A stretch of DNA of 35,660 nt from Paenarthrobacter sp. Z7-10 (lineage in GTDB: Bacteria > Actinomycetota > Actinomycetes > Actinomycetales > Micrococcaceae), in contig NZ_JADPVH010000042.1 of the NCBI RefSeq assembly GCF_026932795.1, forward strand, positions 1 to 35,660. Direction: 5' to 3'. This document shows positions 15,451 through 25,816 of the stretch, in pieces. The notes under the pieces are model-generated. The model ran no database searches, was not told the origin of the DNA, and worked only from the letters and a program-made list of their open reading frames with translations. A program made the translations under genes and the position numbers. Positions within the stretch are counted from its first letter, which is position 1, and every line of letters starts with the position of its first letter.

Positions 15451-15858
15451 TTACGCCGTTTCCCTCACCTGCTGTGCCAGCTGGGCCGACCCGAAATTCG
15501 AGAAGTCCGAGGCCCCCGGCGCTCCCCAAACCACTACGAGTTTCAGCGGGCCGGCTCCGGTGTTGTGCAGGTCATGGGTCGCGCCCACCTTGGCCAGTAC
15601 CGCATCCCCCACCGAAACGTCAAAGGTCCCGCCGTCAATTTCCAGCCGGCCGTTCCCTTCAGTAACTATGTAGATTTCCTCGAGAGCGCCGTCCTGGTCG
15701 GTGTGGGCGTGCATGCCTTCGTACCCGCCGGGTGGGAGTTCCCACGTCTGCACCGCAACAGGAAGCTCGGACTGGCCGAAGAAATGCCACTGCATCCTGA
15801 CCGCGGAGCCGCCGTGCAGCCGATAGTCAAACGCGTGTTGTCCCGATTGTTCAAGCAT
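15451..15858 (-). CDS. Small cupin-domain protein
   Basis: A 135-residue single-domain cupin. Motif 1 has His50-x-His52 and Glu60/Glu61 in MHAHTDQDGALEEIYIVTEG; motif 2 includes GDAVLAKVGATHDLHNTG with His95/His98. A metal site is therefore likely. It is the last gene of the sarcosine operon, 57 nt after purU, with an AAGGAG site rather far (about 13 nt) from the ATG. It could be an isomerase, a dioxygenase or a metal-ligand sensor. No specific function can be given. Confidence 0.75.
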   Translation of the reverse strand: MLEQSGQHAFDYRLHGGSAVRMQWHFFGQSELPVAVQTWELPPGGYEGMHAHTDQDGALEEIYIVTEGNGRLEIDGGTFDVSVGDAVLAKVGATHDLHNTGAGPLKLVVVWGAPGASDFSNFGSAQLAQQVRETA

Positions 15859-15915
15859 TGGCGATTCTTTGCTCCTTCGATTGTGCCGGACAAACGCCGG
15901 CTCCGATCCGCGCCG

Positions 15916-16845
15916 TCAGCGCAGCACGACGGTCCGGTTCCCCTGCAGGAAAACCCGTCCTTCGCAGTGCCACCGCACTGCGTTGCTCAGCGCCTTGCAC
16001 TCGGTGTCGCGGCCGGCGGCCACCAGATCCTCCGGGCTGAAGGTATGGTCCACTTCCACCACCTGCTGAGCGATGATCGGCCCCTCGTCCAGCTCGGCGT
16101 TGACGTAGTGCGCCGTGGCGCCCACGGTCTTCACGCCGCGGGCGTAGGCCTGGTGGTAGGGCTTGGCGCCCTTGAAGCTGGGCAGGAAGGAGTGGTGGAT
16201 GTTGATGGCCCGGCCGTCCAGTCGGCGGGTCAGATCATCACTGAGCACCTGCATGTACCGGGCTAGCACCACCAGCTCAACGTCGAGGTCGCCGATCAGG
16301 TCCAGCAGCGCGGCCTCTGCCGCCGGTTTGCTGCCCGCGGTGACCGGGATGTGGACGAACGGGATGGAGTGCCATTCCACCAGGCGCTGGTGGTCCCGGT
16401 GGTTGGAAACGACGGCGACGACCTCCATCGGCAGTTCGCCGGTTCGGGCCCGAAACAGCAGGTCATTGAGACAGTGCTCAAATTTGGAGACCATGATCAG
16501 CACCCGGCGCTTAGCACCGTGCGGGTCCATTTGCCAGCGCATGCCAAAGTCTTCGGCGACAGATGCAAACGCCTCGCGCAGACGCTCCGTCGTGGCGGCA
16601 TCGCCGTCGGAGGCGAAGTGGATGCGCATGAAGAAGTGGCTGTCTGCAGGGTCGGTGCGTCCGCCGAACTGCTTATTGTCGATGATGTCGCAGCCATGAT
16701 CCAGCAGAAACCCGGACACCGCATGCACGATGCCGGGCGCCTCCGGACAGTCCAGCGCCAGCACGTGTTCAACCACGGTTCGGCCGGAGGGCGGCAGCTG
16801 TGTTTCGGTCCGGGCTGCGGTCAGGACAGCGTCGATAGAGGTCAT
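15916..16845 (-). CDS. purU: Formyltetrahydrofolate deformylase
   Basis: PurU hydrolyses 10-formyl-THF to THF and formate, releasing folate when one-carbon units accumulate. The 309-residue protein has an N-terminal ACT-like regulatory domain (about 25-105) and a formyltransferase-fold catalytic domain (about 113-309), with the catalytic triad Asn215, His217 and Asp253 in INIHHSFLPSFKG and ELDEGPIIAQ. The start at 16845 has an AGGTG site and lies 8 nt after sdaA. In a sarcosine operon it makes sense as a relief valve: demethylation charges THF faster than biosynthesis uses it. Confidence 0.95.
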   Translation of the reverse strand: MTSIDAVLTAARTETQLPPSGRTVVEHVLALDCPEAPGIVHAVSGFLLDHGCDIIDNKQFGGRTDPADSHFFMRIHFASDGDAATTERLREAFASVAEDFGMRWQMDPHGAKRRVLIMVSKFEHCLNDLLFRARTGELPMEVVAVVSNHRDHQRLVEWHSIPFVHIPVTAGSKPAAEAALLDLIGDLDVELVVLARYMQVLSDDLTRRLDGRAINIHHSFLPSFKGAKPYHQAYARGVKTVGATAHYVNAELDEGPIIAQQVVEVDHTFSPEDLVAAGRDTECKALSNAVRWHCEGRVFLQGNRTVVLR

Positions 16846-16853
16846 TCTTGCAC

Positions 16854-18227
16854 CTAGCACTCGATCACGTTTACGGCCAGGCCGCCACGTGAGGTTTCCT
16901 TATATTTGCTCATCATGTCCGCGCCGGTCTCACGCATGGTCTTGATGGCCTTGTCCAGCGAGACCTTCTGGCTGCCGTCGCCGTGCCGTGCCAACCGGGC
17001 GGCATTGATGGCCTTCACACTGGCAATGGCATTGCGCTCGATGCACGGGATCTGCACGAGTCCGCCCACCGGATCACAGGTCAGCCCGAGGTTATGCTCA
17101 ATGCCGATCTCGGCGGCATTTTCGACCTGCACCGGGGTGCCCCCCAACAGCTCACACAACCCGGCCGCCGCCATCGAACACGCGGATCCCACCTCGCCCT
17201 GGCAGCCGACCTCGGCACCGGAAATGGAGGCGTTGATCTTGAACAGGATGCCGACGGCGGCAGCCGTGAGCAGGAACCGGACCACGCCGTCGTCGTTGGC
17301 TCCCGGAATGAACTTCATGTAATAGTGCAGCACCGCCGGGATGATTCCGGCCGCGCCGTTGGTGGGGGCGGTGACGATGCGTCCGCCAGCGGCGTTTTCC
17401 TCATTAACCGCCAGCGCAAACAGGTTCACCCACTCCATCGCACGCAGCGCGTCGGTGGCGTCCTCGGGGGCCTGCAGCGAACGGAACAGGGCAGGTGCCC
17501 GACGGGTAACCTTCAGGCCGCCCGGCAGAATGCCCTCGCTGGCGCAGCCGTTATCCACGCATTCCTGCATGACGGACCAGATGCGCAACAGCTCCGCCCG
17601 CAGTTCCGCCTCGCTGCGCCAGACCAACTCGTTGGCCAGCATCACGTCGCTGATGGACATATTCTCGCGCGCGCAGTGGGCCAGCAGCCCGGCCCCGGTA
17701 TTGAACGGATAGGGCAGCACGGTGCTGTCCGGAACTATCCGGTCCGCACCGGCGGCATCCTCGTCGACCACAAAGCCGCCGCCAACGGAGTAATAGGTCC
17801 GCTCCCGCAGCACGTCGCCGGCATGGTCCAGCGCCCGAAAAGTCATGCCGTTGGGGTGCGCGGGCAGTGACTTGCGGCGGTGCAGCACCACGTCCTTCTC
17901 GAAATTGAAGTCCACCCGGTGCTCACCACCGAGCAGCAGTTGCGCGTCCAGGGCCGCCGCGGCCACCTGGTCGTCCGCCGTTGCGGTATCCACTGTTTCC
18001 GGGTCCTGGCCCGCCAGCCCCAGCACCACGGCCTTGTCCGAACCGTGCCCGCGGCCGGTGGCGCCAAGGGAGCCGAAGAGCTCCGCCTGGACCCGCACCG
18101 TGGCCGCGAGCTGGCCCGAGGAGGTCAGCCCGTCGGTGAACCGTTTCGCGGCGCGCATCGGGCCGACGGTGTGCGAAGACGATGGCCCGATGCCGATTGA
18201 AAACAGGTCCAACACGCTCAGTGCCAT
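16854..18227 (-). CDS. sdaA: L-serine ammonia-lyase (iron-sulfur type)
   Basis: Converts L-serine to pyruvate and ammonia. The 457-residue single-chain enzyme has the N-terminal beta domain starting [14 protein letters not shown] and the C-terminal catalytic domain with cluster cysteines Cys342 (GAEVGCQG), Cys384 (GLTCDPVGG) and Cys395 (VQIPCIERN). It ends in Cys457, matching the C-terminal cysteine that acts as the fourth cluster ligand in the Legionella enzyme. The ATG overlaps the soxG stop as TGATG. Here it drains serine made by GlyA from sarcosine-derived glycine and methylene-THF into central metabolism. Confidence 0.96.
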   Translation of the reverse strand: MALSVLDLFSIGIGPSSSHTVGPMRAAKRFTDGLTSSGQLAATVRVQAELFGSLGATGRGHGSDKAVVLGLAGQDPETVDTATADDQVAAAALDAQLLLGGEHRVDFNFEKDVVLHRRKSLPAHPNGMTFRALDHAGDVLRERTYYSVGGGFVVDEDAAGADRIVPDSTVLPYPFNTGAGLLAHCARENMSISDVMLANELVWRSEAELRAELLRIWSVMQECVDNGCASEGILPGGLKVTRRAPALFRSLQAPEDATDALRAMEWVNLFALAVNEENAAGGRIVTAPTNGAAGIIPAVLHYYMKFIPGANDDGVVRFLLTAAAVGILFKINASISGAEVGCQGEVGSACSMAAAGLCELLGGTPVQVENAAEIGIEHNLGLTCDPVGGLVQIPCIERNAIASVKAINAARLARHGDGSQKVSLDKAIKTMRETGADMMSKYKETSRGGLAVNVIEC

Positions 18228-18877
18228 CAGGACACCTGCGCCGCGTTGAACTCCTGCATACCGTCGAGCAGCCATCGGCCCAGAAAATCGGCGAAGGAGG
18301 CCCGTGGGAAGATCCGGTAAGTCTGGACATCAACCTTCCACAGCAGCGCCGGAATCAGGCCAATCTCGGTGACGTACGCCGTTCCCGGTTTGAAGACCCG
18401 GGGATGCAGGTCCAGCGCACAGCTCTTTTCCAGCACCTCCCGGGCACTGGGCCCGGCGAGCTCAAAGGTCGTCCGGTTCGCGGACAGATCGACGGCCTGT
18501 CCGGCGTCCTGGCCCAGAGCCTGCTGCAGCGCGGAAACCAAAGCCGCGGGGCCGCCGTCGTCGGCGACGTCCTCCGGGGCCACCACCAAGAATTCCTGCG
18601 GTCCCAGCCACAGCGTCCCGGTGCCGCTGCCGTCCGCGGCGCCGCCGACCTGCCCGCAGCTGTTCGGCAGGCCGCCAGCCACCGCGCCGACCCGCTCCCC
18701 GGCCGCGGAGGCCGGGTTCACCCGGAGACCGACCATGGTCAGGAAGGGCACCTCACGCAGGGCCACGCCATGCGCCCCTTCGACCGATCCCTGGGCGAAC
18801 TCCTCCGCCAAGTGGGCGACGGGACTGCGCCGCAGTCCCCGGATTACGGCACTTTCTCGTTCAGCTGTCTCAGCCAT
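18227..18877 (-). CDS. soxG: Sarcosine oxidase gamma subunit
   Basis: Gamma subunit (216 residues) of heterotetrameric sarcosine oxidase. It resembles a GcvT-like fold without catalytic role of its own and helps assemble the complex. Recognised by position and by SoxG-type features such as [17 protein letters not shown] and the [11 protein letters not shown] region. I use the ATG at 18877, which overlaps the soxA stop by 8 nt; an upstream in-frame ATG at 18901 is inside soxA. Stop and sdaA start overlap. Confidence 0.9.
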   Translation of the reverse strand: MAETAERESAVIRGLRRSPVAHLAEEFAQGSVEGAHGVALREVPFLTMVGLRVNPASAAGERVGAVAGGLPNSCGQVGGAADGSGTGTLWLGPQEFLVVAPEDVADDGGPAALVSALQQALGQDAGQAVDLSANRTTFELAGPSAREVLEKSCALDLHPRVFKPGTAYVTEIGLIPALLWKVDVQTYRIFPRASFADFLGRWLLDGMQEFNAAQVS

Positions 18878-21875
18878 CTTTGCGCTTCCCTTCGGCATCA
18901 AAAAGTACGGTTTCTGCTACTACGACGTCCACCAAAGTCTCGCCCACGACGGCAACCAGCTTCTCCCCAATCCGGTTGCGGCCATTCTTGATCAGGGCCA
19001 GCCCGAAGGACCTGCCCAATGCGGCGCTGTGGTAACTGGAGGTGACAAAGCCCTGCATGGGCACCGGGCCGTAAGCCGGGTTGACCGAAACGCCCTTTTC
19101 CACCAGCTGGGTCCCCTCCGGCAGCCGGATGGAACCATCCACCGGCAGCACACTCACCAGGTGCTTGCGGTCGGTGCGCGAGGCATCGGCGCGGGCGTAG
19201 GAGCGCTTGCCGATGAAGTCCTTGACCTTGGAGACCACCCAGTCCATGCCCGCGTCCTGCGGGGTGACCGTGCCGTCCGTGTCCTGGCCGACAATGGGGT
19301 AGCCCTTCTCGGCCCGCAGCACGTGCATGGTTTCGGTGCCGTACGGGGTGATGTTGAACTCCGCGCCCGCCGTGGCGACCGCCTCCCAGGTGTTCAGCCC
19401 GTACCAGGCCGGCACGTTAATCTCGTACGCCAGTTCCCCGGAGAAGGAGATCCGGCAAATCCGGGCCTGCACGCCGGAGGCCAGCGTGGTCTCGCGGAAG
19501 GTCATGAACGGAAACGCCTCCGCGTTTTCCGCGCTGCCAAGCTCCAGTTCGGGGGCCAGTTTGGCCAGCACGGCCCGGGATTTGGGTCCGACGACGGCGA
19601 TGGTGGTCCATTGCTCCGTTACCGAGGTGCAGTGTACGTCCAGTTCGGGCCACTCGGTCTGCAGCCATTCCTCCAACCAGTCCAGCACCTTGGCAGCGCC
19701 GCCGGTGGTGGTGGTCATGAAGTAGCGGTCCTCGTCCAGGCGCAGGGTCACGCCGTCGTCGAAGATCATTCCGTCCGCCATGCACATCACGCCGTAGCGG
19801 GCAAAGCCGGGCTTGAGCTTCTTGAACGCGTTGGTGTAGATGCGGTTCAGGAACTCGCCGGCGTCCTTGCCGCGGATTTCGATCTTGCCCAGCGTGGTCG
19901 CGTCCATGTACCCGACCGAGCTGCGGGTGGCCGCGCATTCACGCAGCACCGCCGCATCCATGTCCTCGCCCGGCTGCGGGTAGTACCAGGGGCGCTTCCA
20001 TTGGCCGACGTCCTCGAACTCGGCGCCGTGGGCGACGTGCCAGGGGTGGATGGAGGTGACGCGGGCGGGGTCGAAAAGCTCCCCGCGCTGTCGGCCGGCG
20101 AGCGCGGCGAAGGCCACCGGGGTGAACGGTGCCCGGTAGGTGGTGGTACCGATCTCCCCAACCCCGGCCGTGGCACCTGTGCCCTGCCCGAGGGCGGCGG
20201 CGATAACGCCGATGGCGTTGACCGCTGAGGTCTTTCCCTGGTCATTGGCGGTGCTGATCGAGGTGTAGCGCTTGATGTGCTCGACCGAACGCATGCCGGC
20301 GCCGGTGGAGCGCAGCACGTCCGCGACGCTCTGGTCGCGCTGGAAGTCCACGAAGTGCTGGTGCCAGTCCGACGGCGTTCCCTCCAATCCGCCGACCAGC
20401 CAGAGTGCGCGGGTGGGTGCCTGCGCTTGGGCCGGGCGGGCGGGCCTCGCCGCCGCCGCGGTGGCGGCGGTGACCGCGGCTGCGGTGGCAAAACCGGCGG
20501 ACACCGCGGCGACCGAGCCGGCGGAGATGCCCTCCGCCACGCAGTCCGTCAGGGCGTAGCTGCCCCGGCCGGAGCCGATCACCTGCTGGTCCGTCACCAC
20601 GGAGGAGGGCACGAAACCGACCAGCTCATCATCCCAGCGCAGCTTGCCCTGCCGCTGGCTGTGCAGGTGGACCACCGGCGACCAGCCGCCGGCCACGGCG
20701 AGCAGGTCGCAGCTGAGCAGTTCGGCTTCCGCTGCGCCGTTCCCGCCTGCACCTATGGTCGGGCTGCCGTCGGCGTCAATGAGGCTGACGGTGACGCCTG
20801 CCAGCCGGCCGGAGGCGTCGGCAGCGGTGTTGACCACGGCGGAGCCGGTCAGCACGCGCACCCCGGTACTCCCCACAATCGTGCCAGCGAGTTCGGAGAG
20901 TTCCGGCCGGGCGTCCACTATGGCGGCAACCTCGATGCCGGCAGCCACTAGGTCCTGCACCAGGGCGTAGGCCGAGTCGTTGGTGGTGCTGACCACCACT
21001 TTCGAACCGGCAGCGACGGCGTAGCGGTTCAGGTAGCTGCGCACCGCCGAGGCCAGCATGATGCCCGGCCGGTCGTTGTTCTCAAACACCAGTGGACGCT
21101 CGTGGGCCCCCGGGGCCAGCACCACCTGGGCGGCCCTGATGTGCCAGATCCGCTGCCGGGACACGCCCGGAGCGGCGGGTGAGCTCAAGTGGTCGGTGCG
21201 GTTCTGCACGGCCAGGACATAGTTGCTGTCGTAGGAGCCGAACGCGGTGGTGCGGTTGAGCACGGTGCATTCCCCGGCCGCGATCAGCTCGGCTTCGACA
21301 TCCGCCACCCAGTCCAGCGCGGGCTGGCCCTCGATGGACTCGACGTCGGCTGCAAGCGCGGACCCGGAGAGCAGCGAGCCGCCGAGCTCTGACTGGTCAT
21401 CGATCAGGATGACGCGGGCCCCGGTCCGGGCCGCCGCGCGGGTGGCGGCCAGACCGGCGGGACCGCCGCCAACCACCAGCACGTCGGTGTGCACGTACTT
21501 TTTGTCGTAGACGGCCCTGTCATCGGTCGGGTCAAGCCGGCCCAGTCCGGAGAGCAGTTCGACGCCGAGTCCGTCCACCAACGACACCGCGGTGGCCGGC
21601 AGCATGGATTCGGCGGCGTGGCCCGGGAAGCGGCTGGCAATCTTCACCAGCGCGTTCGGCTCCTCCACGCCGGCGGCCATAATGCCGCGGGGGCGGTCCT
21701 CGTAGAGGGAGTTGCCGACGTCGATCTTTCCATTGGCCAGCAGCGCGGAGGCGATGGTATCTCCCGGGTGGCCGGTGTATTCGGTGCCATCAAGGGTAAA
21801 GCGCCAGCTGATGCCGCGGTCGATCCGGCCGCCGCTGCGGCTCCGGAAAGGCTGGCGGGAAGTTTGAGTGGTCAT
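18870..21875 (-). CDS. soxA: Sarcosine oxidase alpha subunit
   Basis: The 1001-residue alpha subunit binds NAD+ and, in its C-terminal GcvT-like half, tetrahydrofolate, which accepts the methyl-derived carbon as 5,10-methylene-THF. The N-terminal region (about 10-110) resembles a 2Fe-2S-type ferredoxin fold domain, the dinucleotide site is [13 protein letters not shown] at 136-148, and the THF-binding half runs from about residue 600 ([23 protein letters not shown] region). It starts inside the soxD stop (ATGA overlap) and ends inside soxG. Length and architecture are those of the complete family, with no truncation. Confidence 0.96.
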   Translation of the reverse strand: MTTQTSRQPFRSRSGGRIDRGISWRFTLDGTEYTGHPGDTIASALLANGKIDVGNSLYEDRPRGIMAAGVEEPNALVKIASRFPGHAAESMLPATAVSLVDGLGVELLSGLGRLDPTDDRAVYDKKYVHTDVLVVGGGPAGLAATRAAARTGARVILIDDQSELGGSLLSGSALAADVESIEGQPALDWVADVEAELIAAGECTVLNRTTAFGSYDSNYVLAVQNRTDHLSSPAAPGVSRQRIWHIRAAQVVLAPGAHERPLVFENNDRPGIMLASAVRSYLNRYAVAAGSKVVVSTTNDSAYALVQDLVAAGIEVAAIVDARPELSELAGTIVGSTGVRVLTGSAVVNTAADASGRLAGVTVSLIDADGSPTIGAGGNGAAEAELLSCDLLAVAGGWSPVVHLHSQRQGKLRWDDELVGFVPSSVVTDQQVIGSGRGSYALTDCVAEGISAGSVAAVSAGFATAAAVTAATAAAARPARPAQAQAPTRALWLVGGLEGTPSDWHQHFVDFQRDQSVADVLRSTGAGMRSVEHIKRYTSISTANDQGKTSAVNAIGVIAAALGQGTGATAGVGEIGTTTYRAPFTPVAFAALAGRQRGELFDPARVTSIHPWHVAHGAEFEDVGQWKRPWYYPQPGEDMDAAVLRECAATRSSVGYMDATTLGKIEIRGKDAGEFLNRIYTNAFKKLKPGFARYGVMCMADGMIFDDGVTLRLDEDRYFMTTTTGGAAKVLDWLEEWLQTEWPELDVHCTSVTEQWTTIAVVGPKSRAVLAKLAPELELGSAENAEAFPFMTFRETTLASGVQARICRISFSGELAYEINVPAWYGLNTWEAVATAGAEFNITPYGTETMHVLRAEKGYPIVGQDTDGTVTPQDAGMDWVVSKVKDFIGKRSYARADASRTDRKHLVSVLPVDGSIRLPEGTQLVEKGVSVNPAYGPVPMQGFVTSSYHSAALGRSFGLALIKNGRNRIGEKLVAVVGETLVDVVVAETVLFDAEGKRKDG

Positions 21876-22216
21876 GACTGCGGTCCTTTCTGCGTGGTGT
21901 GCGCGGTGCCGGACGTGGCCCTCGCCCGCGCGCCGGACGATGCCCGGCCGGGAGGGACTGCGCCCATCGGATAGATGGCCTTAATCTCGTAGCTCACGGT
22001 GTCCCGGAGCATGTTGAACCATTGGCGGCAGCCGGTGCTGTGAAGCCAGCGCTCGGCAAACTCTCCCTTGGTGTTGTCGCGGTAGAACAGGAACTCGGAC
22101 CATTCCCTGTCCGTGAGCGCGTCCGGGTTCTGCGGATAGGCCACGTGGGCCTGGCCACCGTAGTGGAACTCGGTTTCGTCCCGGGGGCCGCAGTTGGGGC
22201 ATGCGATCAGCAGCAT
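21872..22216 (-). CDS. soxD: Sarcosine oxidase delta subunit
   Basis: Small zinc-binding subunit (114 residues) of heterotetrameric sarcosine oxidase. The four known zinc ligands are at the canonical places: Cys6 and Cys9 (ACPNCG), His59 and Cys63 (LHSTGC). The last 25 residues are a variable basic tail. It sits 13 nt after soxB and overlaps soxA by ATGA, the standard BDAG gene order. Confidence 0.96.
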   Translation of the reverse strand: MLLIACPNCGPRDETEFHYGGQAHVAYPQNPDALTDREWSEFLFYRDNTKGEFAERWLHSTGCRQWFNMLRDTVSYEIKAIYPMGAVPPGRASSGARARATSGTAHTTQKGPQS

Positions 22217-22229
22217 GGCGCTACTCCTT

Positions 22230-23450
22230 CTAGTGGGCCACGGCGGCGGCGCCGTGTTCGTCGATCAAGGCACCGGTCTCGAATCGCTCCAGTGCAAAGG
22301 GCTTGTTCAGCGGGTGCGGGTCCCCGGTGGCGATGGTGTGCGCAAAGGTCAGTCCGGCCGCGGGCGTGCCCTTGAAGCCACCGGTCCCCCAGCCGCAGTT
22401 AACGAACATGTTCTCCACCGGCGTCGCACCCACGATGGGCGAGGCGTCCAGGGTGGTGTCCACGATGCCGCCCCAGGTGCGCAGCACATGGGCGCGCGCA
22501 AAGATGGGGAACAGTTCAACGGCGGCGGCCATCTGATGCTCGATGACGTGAAAGGAGCCGCGCTGGCCGTAACCGTTGTAGGAATCGACCCCGGCGCCCA
22601 TCACCAGTTCACCCTTGTGCGCCTGCGAAACATAGACGTGCACGTGGTTGGACATCACCACGGTCGGATGTACCGGCTCGTGCAGTTCGGAAACCAGTGC
22701 CTGCAGCGGGTGCGACTGGATCGGCAGCCGGAAGCCGGCCATTTCCGCCAGCACCGAGCTGTGCCCGGCCGCGCAGAGTCCCACCTTTTCGGTGTTGATG
22801 GTCCCCAGGCTGGTCTTTACGCCAACCACCTTGTTGCCGTCTTTGACGAAGCCCGTGACCTCGCAGTTCTGGATAATGTCCACGCCCATTTCGTCACACT
22901 TGCGGGCGAAGGCCCAGGCCACGTGGTCATGCTTGGCGATGCCGGCGCGCGGTTGATAGGTGGCACCCATCACCGGGTAACGGATGTTGTCGCTGATGTT
23001 CAGGATCGGACACAGTTCTTTGACCTGCTGCGGGTCCAGCCATTCGGCGTCGACGCCGTTGAGCTTGTTGGCGCCCACCCGGCGCACGCTTTCGCGCACG
23101 TCGCCCAGCGTGTGGGCTAGGTTCATCACACCGCGCTGGCTGAACAGGAAGTCGTACTCCAATTCCTCGGGCAGGATCTCCCAAAGTTTGAGGGAGTGCT
23201 CGTAAATGGCGGCGCTTTCATCCCAGAGATAGTTGGAGCGGATGATGGTGGTGTTGCGGGCCATGTTGCCGCCGGCCAGCCAGCCCTTTTCCAGGATCGC
23301 GATGTTGGTCATGCCATGGTTCTTGGCCAGGTAGTAGGCCGTCGCCAGTCCGTGCCCGCCGCCGCCGACGATCACGGCGTCGTAGGAGGCCTTGGGCTCG
23401 GCATTCCGCCAGAGGAATTCCGGGTGCTCGGGAAGATGTTCTGTTGTCAC
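22230..23450 (-). CDS. soxB: Sarcosine oxidase beta subunit
   Basis: The 406-residue catalytic flavoprotein that oxidises sarcosine to the imine and passes electrons to oxygen as H2O2. FAD-binding [17 protein letters not shown] is at residues 27-43. His174 in AKHDHVAW aligns with the histidine that carries covalent FMN in this family. The GTG start overlaps the glyA stop as GTGA. The full family length is present. Confidence 0.96.
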   Translation of the reverse strand: MTTEHLPEHPEFLWRNAEPKASYDAVIVGGGGHGLATAYYLAKNHGMTNIAILEKGWLAGGNMARNTTIIRSNYLWDESAAIYEHSLKLWEILPEELEYDFLFSQRGVMNLAHTLGDVRESVRRVGANKLNGVDAEWLDPQQVKELCPILNISDNIRYPVMGATYQPRAGIAKHDHVAWAFARKCDEMGVDIIQNCEVTGFVKDGNKVVGVKTSLGTINTEKVGLCAAGHSSVLAEMAGFRLPIQSHPLQALVSELHEPVHPTVVMSNHVHVYVSQAHKGELVMGAGVDSYNGYGQRGSFHVIEHQMAAAVELFPIFARAHVLRTWGGIVDTTLDASPIVGATPVENMFVNCGWGTGGFKGTPAAGLTFAHTIATGDPHPLNKPFALERFETGALIDEHGAAAVAH

Positions 23451-24772
23451 TGTCCGGCTCCGATCAGGTCTTTCGCCAGCGCTGCTTCGCTGCTGTCGCG
23501 GCCCAGGTTGGGGTAGAGGGGGAACTGCTGCGCCAGGGCGGTGACACGCGCGCTCAAGGTGGCGGCGTCGTTGTCGTTCAGCTCGCCCCTAAGCGCGGTG
23601 GCGATGATGTCCGCCACCTCGGTGAACTCGGCGACGCCGAATCCGCGCGTGGCCAGGGCCGGGGTGCCGATCCGCAGGCCAGAGGAGACCATCGGCGGGC
23701 GCAGATCGAACGGGACGGCATTGCGGTTGACCGTGATGCCGATCCGGTGCAGCCTGTCCTCGCCCTGCTGACCGTCCAGCTCGGAGTGGCGCAGGTCCAC
23801 CAGCACCAGGTGCACGTCGGTGCCGCCGGTCACCACCGAGATGCCGGCGGCAGCAACGTCGTCGGCCATCAGCCGCTCCGCCAGGATCCGGGCACCCTCG
23901 AGGGTGCGCTGCTGGCGCTCCCGGAACGCCGCACTGCCGGCAATCTTCAAGGACACGGCCTTGGCGGCGATCACATGCTCCAGCGGTCCGCCCTGCTGGC
24001 CGGGGAAAACAGCACTGTTAATCTTCTTGGCCAGCCCCGCTTTACTCAGGATCACTCCGCCGCGGGGGCCGCCGAGGGTCTTATGCGTCGTGGTCGTGAC
24101 GACGTCGGCATAGGGCACCGGGTTCGGGTGCAGCCCCGCGGCCACCAAGCCCGCGAAGTGAGCCATGTCCACCATCAGGTAGGCGCCCACCAGGTCGGCG
24201 ATCCGGCGGAACTCAGCGAAATCGAGTTGCCGGGAATAGGCGGACCAACCGGCCACAATCAAGTTGGGACGGTGCTCCAGCGCCAGCGCCTCCACCTCGG
24301 CCATATCCACCAGCAGGTCGGATTGGCGAACGTGGTATGGAACAACGTTGTACAGCTTGCCGGAAAAATTGATCCGCATGCCGTGGGTCAAGTGGCCGCC
24401 GTGGGCCAGGTCCAGGCCCATGATCGTGTCGCCCGGCTGCAGCAGCGCAACCATGGCGGCGGCGTTGGCCTGCGCGCCGGAATGCGGCTGGACGTTTGCG
24501 GCCTCCGCGCCGAAAAGCGCTTTGATCCGGTCGATGGCGAGCTGTTCGATCACGTCAACGTGCTCGCAGCCGCCATAGTAGCGCTTGCCCGGATACCCTT
24601 CCGCGTACTTGTTGGTCAGCACGGATCCCTGCGCCTCCATCACGGCGGTGGGGGCAAAGTTTTCCGATGCGATCATTTCCAGCGTGGACTGCTGCCGGTT
24701 CAGCTCCGCGGCTATTGCCCGGTCCACCTCGGGATCCGTTCCGGCCAGCGAAGCGGTGAGTACATCAATCAT
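23447..24772 (-). CDS. glyA: Serine hydroxymethyltransferase
   Basis: PLP enzyme that combines glycine with 5,10-methylene-THF to make serine and THF, or the reverse. The 441-residue protein has the Schiff-base Lys231 in [16 protein letters not shown], the MIASENF motif at 33-39 and the [13 protein letters not shown] segment. The ATG at 24772 has AAAGGAG 6 nt upstream. It is the first gene of the sarcosine operon and is likely a dedicated catabolic copy, because both its substrates are products of sarcosine oxidase; a housekeeping glyA would be expected elsewhere in the genome. Confidence 0.95.
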   Translation of the reverse strand: MIDVLTASLAGTDPEVDRAIAAELNRQQSTLEMIASENFAPTAVMEAQGSVLTNKYAEGYPGKRYYGGCEHVDVIEQLAIDRIKALFGAEAANVQPHSGAQANAAAMVALLQPGDTIMGLDLAHGGHLTHGMRINFSGKLYNVVPYHVRQSDLLVDMAEVEALALEHRPNLIVAGWSAYSRQLDFAEFRRIADLVGAYLMVDMAHFAGLVAAGLHPNPVPYADVVTTTTHKTLGGPRGGVILSKAGLAKKINSAVFPGQQGGPLEHVIAAKAVSLKIAGSAAFRERQQRTLEGARILAERLMADDVAAAGISVVTGGTDVHLVLVDLRHSELDGQQGEDRLHRIGITVNRNAVPFDLRPPMVSSGLRIGTPALATRGFGVAEFTEVADIIATALRGELNDNDAATLSARVTALAQQFPLYPNLGRDSSEAALAKDLIGAGQ

Positions 24773-24901
24773 CAATCTCTCCTTTGAACATCGCGGTCCC
24801 CGATCCTGCGGCGCCGCCCTTGGCGCCACCCGATCGGCGGGTCCGGATCCGTTCTGTCTGATCTACAACTAATCACTAACTGATATATTAGAACTAACGC
24901 C

Positions 24902-24930
24902 ATAGTATGTTGTACCTCACAGCTAGTCAA
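24902..24930 (-). promoter_or_regulatory. Candidate sigma-70-type promoter of the glyA-sox operon
   Basis: On the minus strand TTGACT (complement of 24925-24930) is followed after exactly 17 nt by TACTAT (complement of 24902-24907). This predicts a start near 24895 and a leader of about 120 nt. The leader is GC-rich with a possible GGCGCC stem near glyA; I do not recognise a known riboswitch. Confidence 0.65.
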
Positions 24931-24942
24931 CAGGCGCTGTGA
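24917..24942. promoter_or_regulatory. Inverted repeat bracketing the -35 of the sox promoter
   Basis: TCACAGC (24917-24923) and GCTGTGA (24936-24942) are perfect 7-bp arms separated by 12 bp. The -35 hexamer of the glyA promoter sits between them, so a protein bound here would block or recruit RNA polymerase. The adjacent GntR regulator is the leading candidate. Confidence 0.5.
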
Positions 24943-24984
24943 AATCCAACAAAAACGCCGGAACCCCCGGCGAGGGGAGAACCG

Positions 24985-25656
24985 ATGAGTGCGAGCGAGC
25001 CGGAAGAACTGCCGGACGGCGCGGACCTGTCCCTGGCCGAGCAGGCCTACCGCTGGCTGCGCGACAGGCTGATCATGCTGGAGATCCGTCCCGGCGATCC
25101 GATCAACGAAGGCGCACTCTCTGCCGAACTCGGCGTCGGACGGACGCCCGTCCGCGAGGCCCTGAAACGGCTGGAGGGTGACCATCTGGTCGTCTCCTAT
25201 CCCCGGCGCGGAACGTTCGCCACCATCGTGGACATCACCGAACTGGCGGATGTCTCCGAGATCCGCGAATCCCTGGAACCCCTCGCTGCCCGGCGGGCCG
25301 CCAAAATGGCCAATCCCGCCCTGCGTGCCGAACTGCGCCGGGTGGCGGGGGCCATCGCCGCGATCGACCCGGCCACGTACGACCCGCACGAACTGATGCG
25401 CTATGACATCACGGTGCACCGGCTCATCTATCGGGCGGCGGCCAATCCGCACCTCGAGGACGTGCTGATCCGGTACGACAACCTGGCCACCCGGATCTGG
25501 TGCCTGGTCCTCGACAAGGTGCCCTCCGTGGCCGGGCACATCACCGAACACAAGGACCTGCTCGAGGCCATCGCTGACGGGCGCGCCGACGATGCTGGGC
25601 AACTGGCCCTGGAGCACGTCACCAGTTTCGAGAAGACCATCCGCAGCGTGCTCTGA
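24985..25656 (+). CDS. GntR-family transcriptional regulator (FadR/FCD type)
   Basis: A 223-residue regulator with an N-terminal winged helix (about 17-82, including ALSAELGVGRTPVREALKRLE) and a C-terminal FCD ligand domain (about 88-215) with the Asp and His residues that often hold a metal (D in RYDITVHR, H in SVAGHITEH). GGGGAGA lies 5 nt before the ATG. It diverges from glyA-sox and lies upstream of the transporter-creatinase genes. It probably represses the sarcosine operon and perhaps the transporter, responding to sarcosine, glycine, creatine or a related acid. The effector is not known. Confidence 0.92.
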   Translation: MSASEPEELPDGADLSLAEQAYRWLRDRLIMLEIRPGDPINEGALSAELGVGRTPVREALKRLEGDHLVVSYPRRGTFATIVDITELADVSEIRESLEPLAARRAAKMANPALRAELRRVAGAIAAIDPATYDPHELMRYDITVHRLIYRAAANPHLEDVLIRYDNLATRIWCLVLDKVPSVAGHITEHKDLLEAIADGRADDAGQLALEHVTSFEKTIRSVL

Positions 25657-25666
25657 AAGCGGCAGG

Positions 25667-25681
25667 CGCAACGATGTTGCG
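25667..25681. promoter_or_regulatory. Inverted repeat IR1 upstream of the transporter promoter
   Basis: CGCAAC-GAT-GTTGCG, perfect 6-bp arms, about 52 bp upstream of the -35 element. It has the same arm pattern as IR2 at 25765. Confidence 0.6.
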
Positions 25682-25732
25682 GGAGTGTCAACGGACTTCT
25701 TTTCTGGAATGCCAGATAGTTTCGGATTTCTC

Positions 25733-25762
25733 TTGACTCGTGACGCACCGCACATCTAGTCT
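25733..25762 (+). promoter_or_regulatory. Candidate promoter of the transporter-creatinase unit
   Basis: TTGACT (25733-25738) is followed after 18 nt by TAGTCT (25757-25762). The -10 is weak but has the TAnnnT pattern common in actinobacteria. It lies 55 nt before the transporter ATG, between the two inverted repeats IR1 and IR2. Confidence 0.5.
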
Positions 25763-25764
25763 GA

Positions 25765-25779
25765 TGCAACAGCGTTGCA
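25765..25779. promoter_or_regulatory. Inverted repeat IR2 at the transporter transcription start
   Basis: TGCAAC-AGC-GTTGCA, perfect 6-bp arms, immediately downstream of the -10 element, followed by a further half-site TTGCAAC at 25784-25790. Its position over the expected start site fits a repressor operator. The centre-to-centre distance to IR1 is 98 bp. Confidence 0.65.
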
Positions 25780-25816
25780 CTCATTGCAACTCCCATACCC
25801 TTTCTGGTGGATTCAG

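Noticed and set aside
18369-20228. A 619-codon open frame on the plus strand antisense to soxG and soxA
   Set aside because: It lacks a ribosome site and a recognisable domain, and its composition is that expected from the opposite frame of a high-GC gene; the sox genes on the other strand are certain.
24773-24895. Glycine or THF riboswitch in the glyA leader
   Set aside because: The leader has GC stems but I cannot match the conserved cores of either class; a covariance-model scan would decide.
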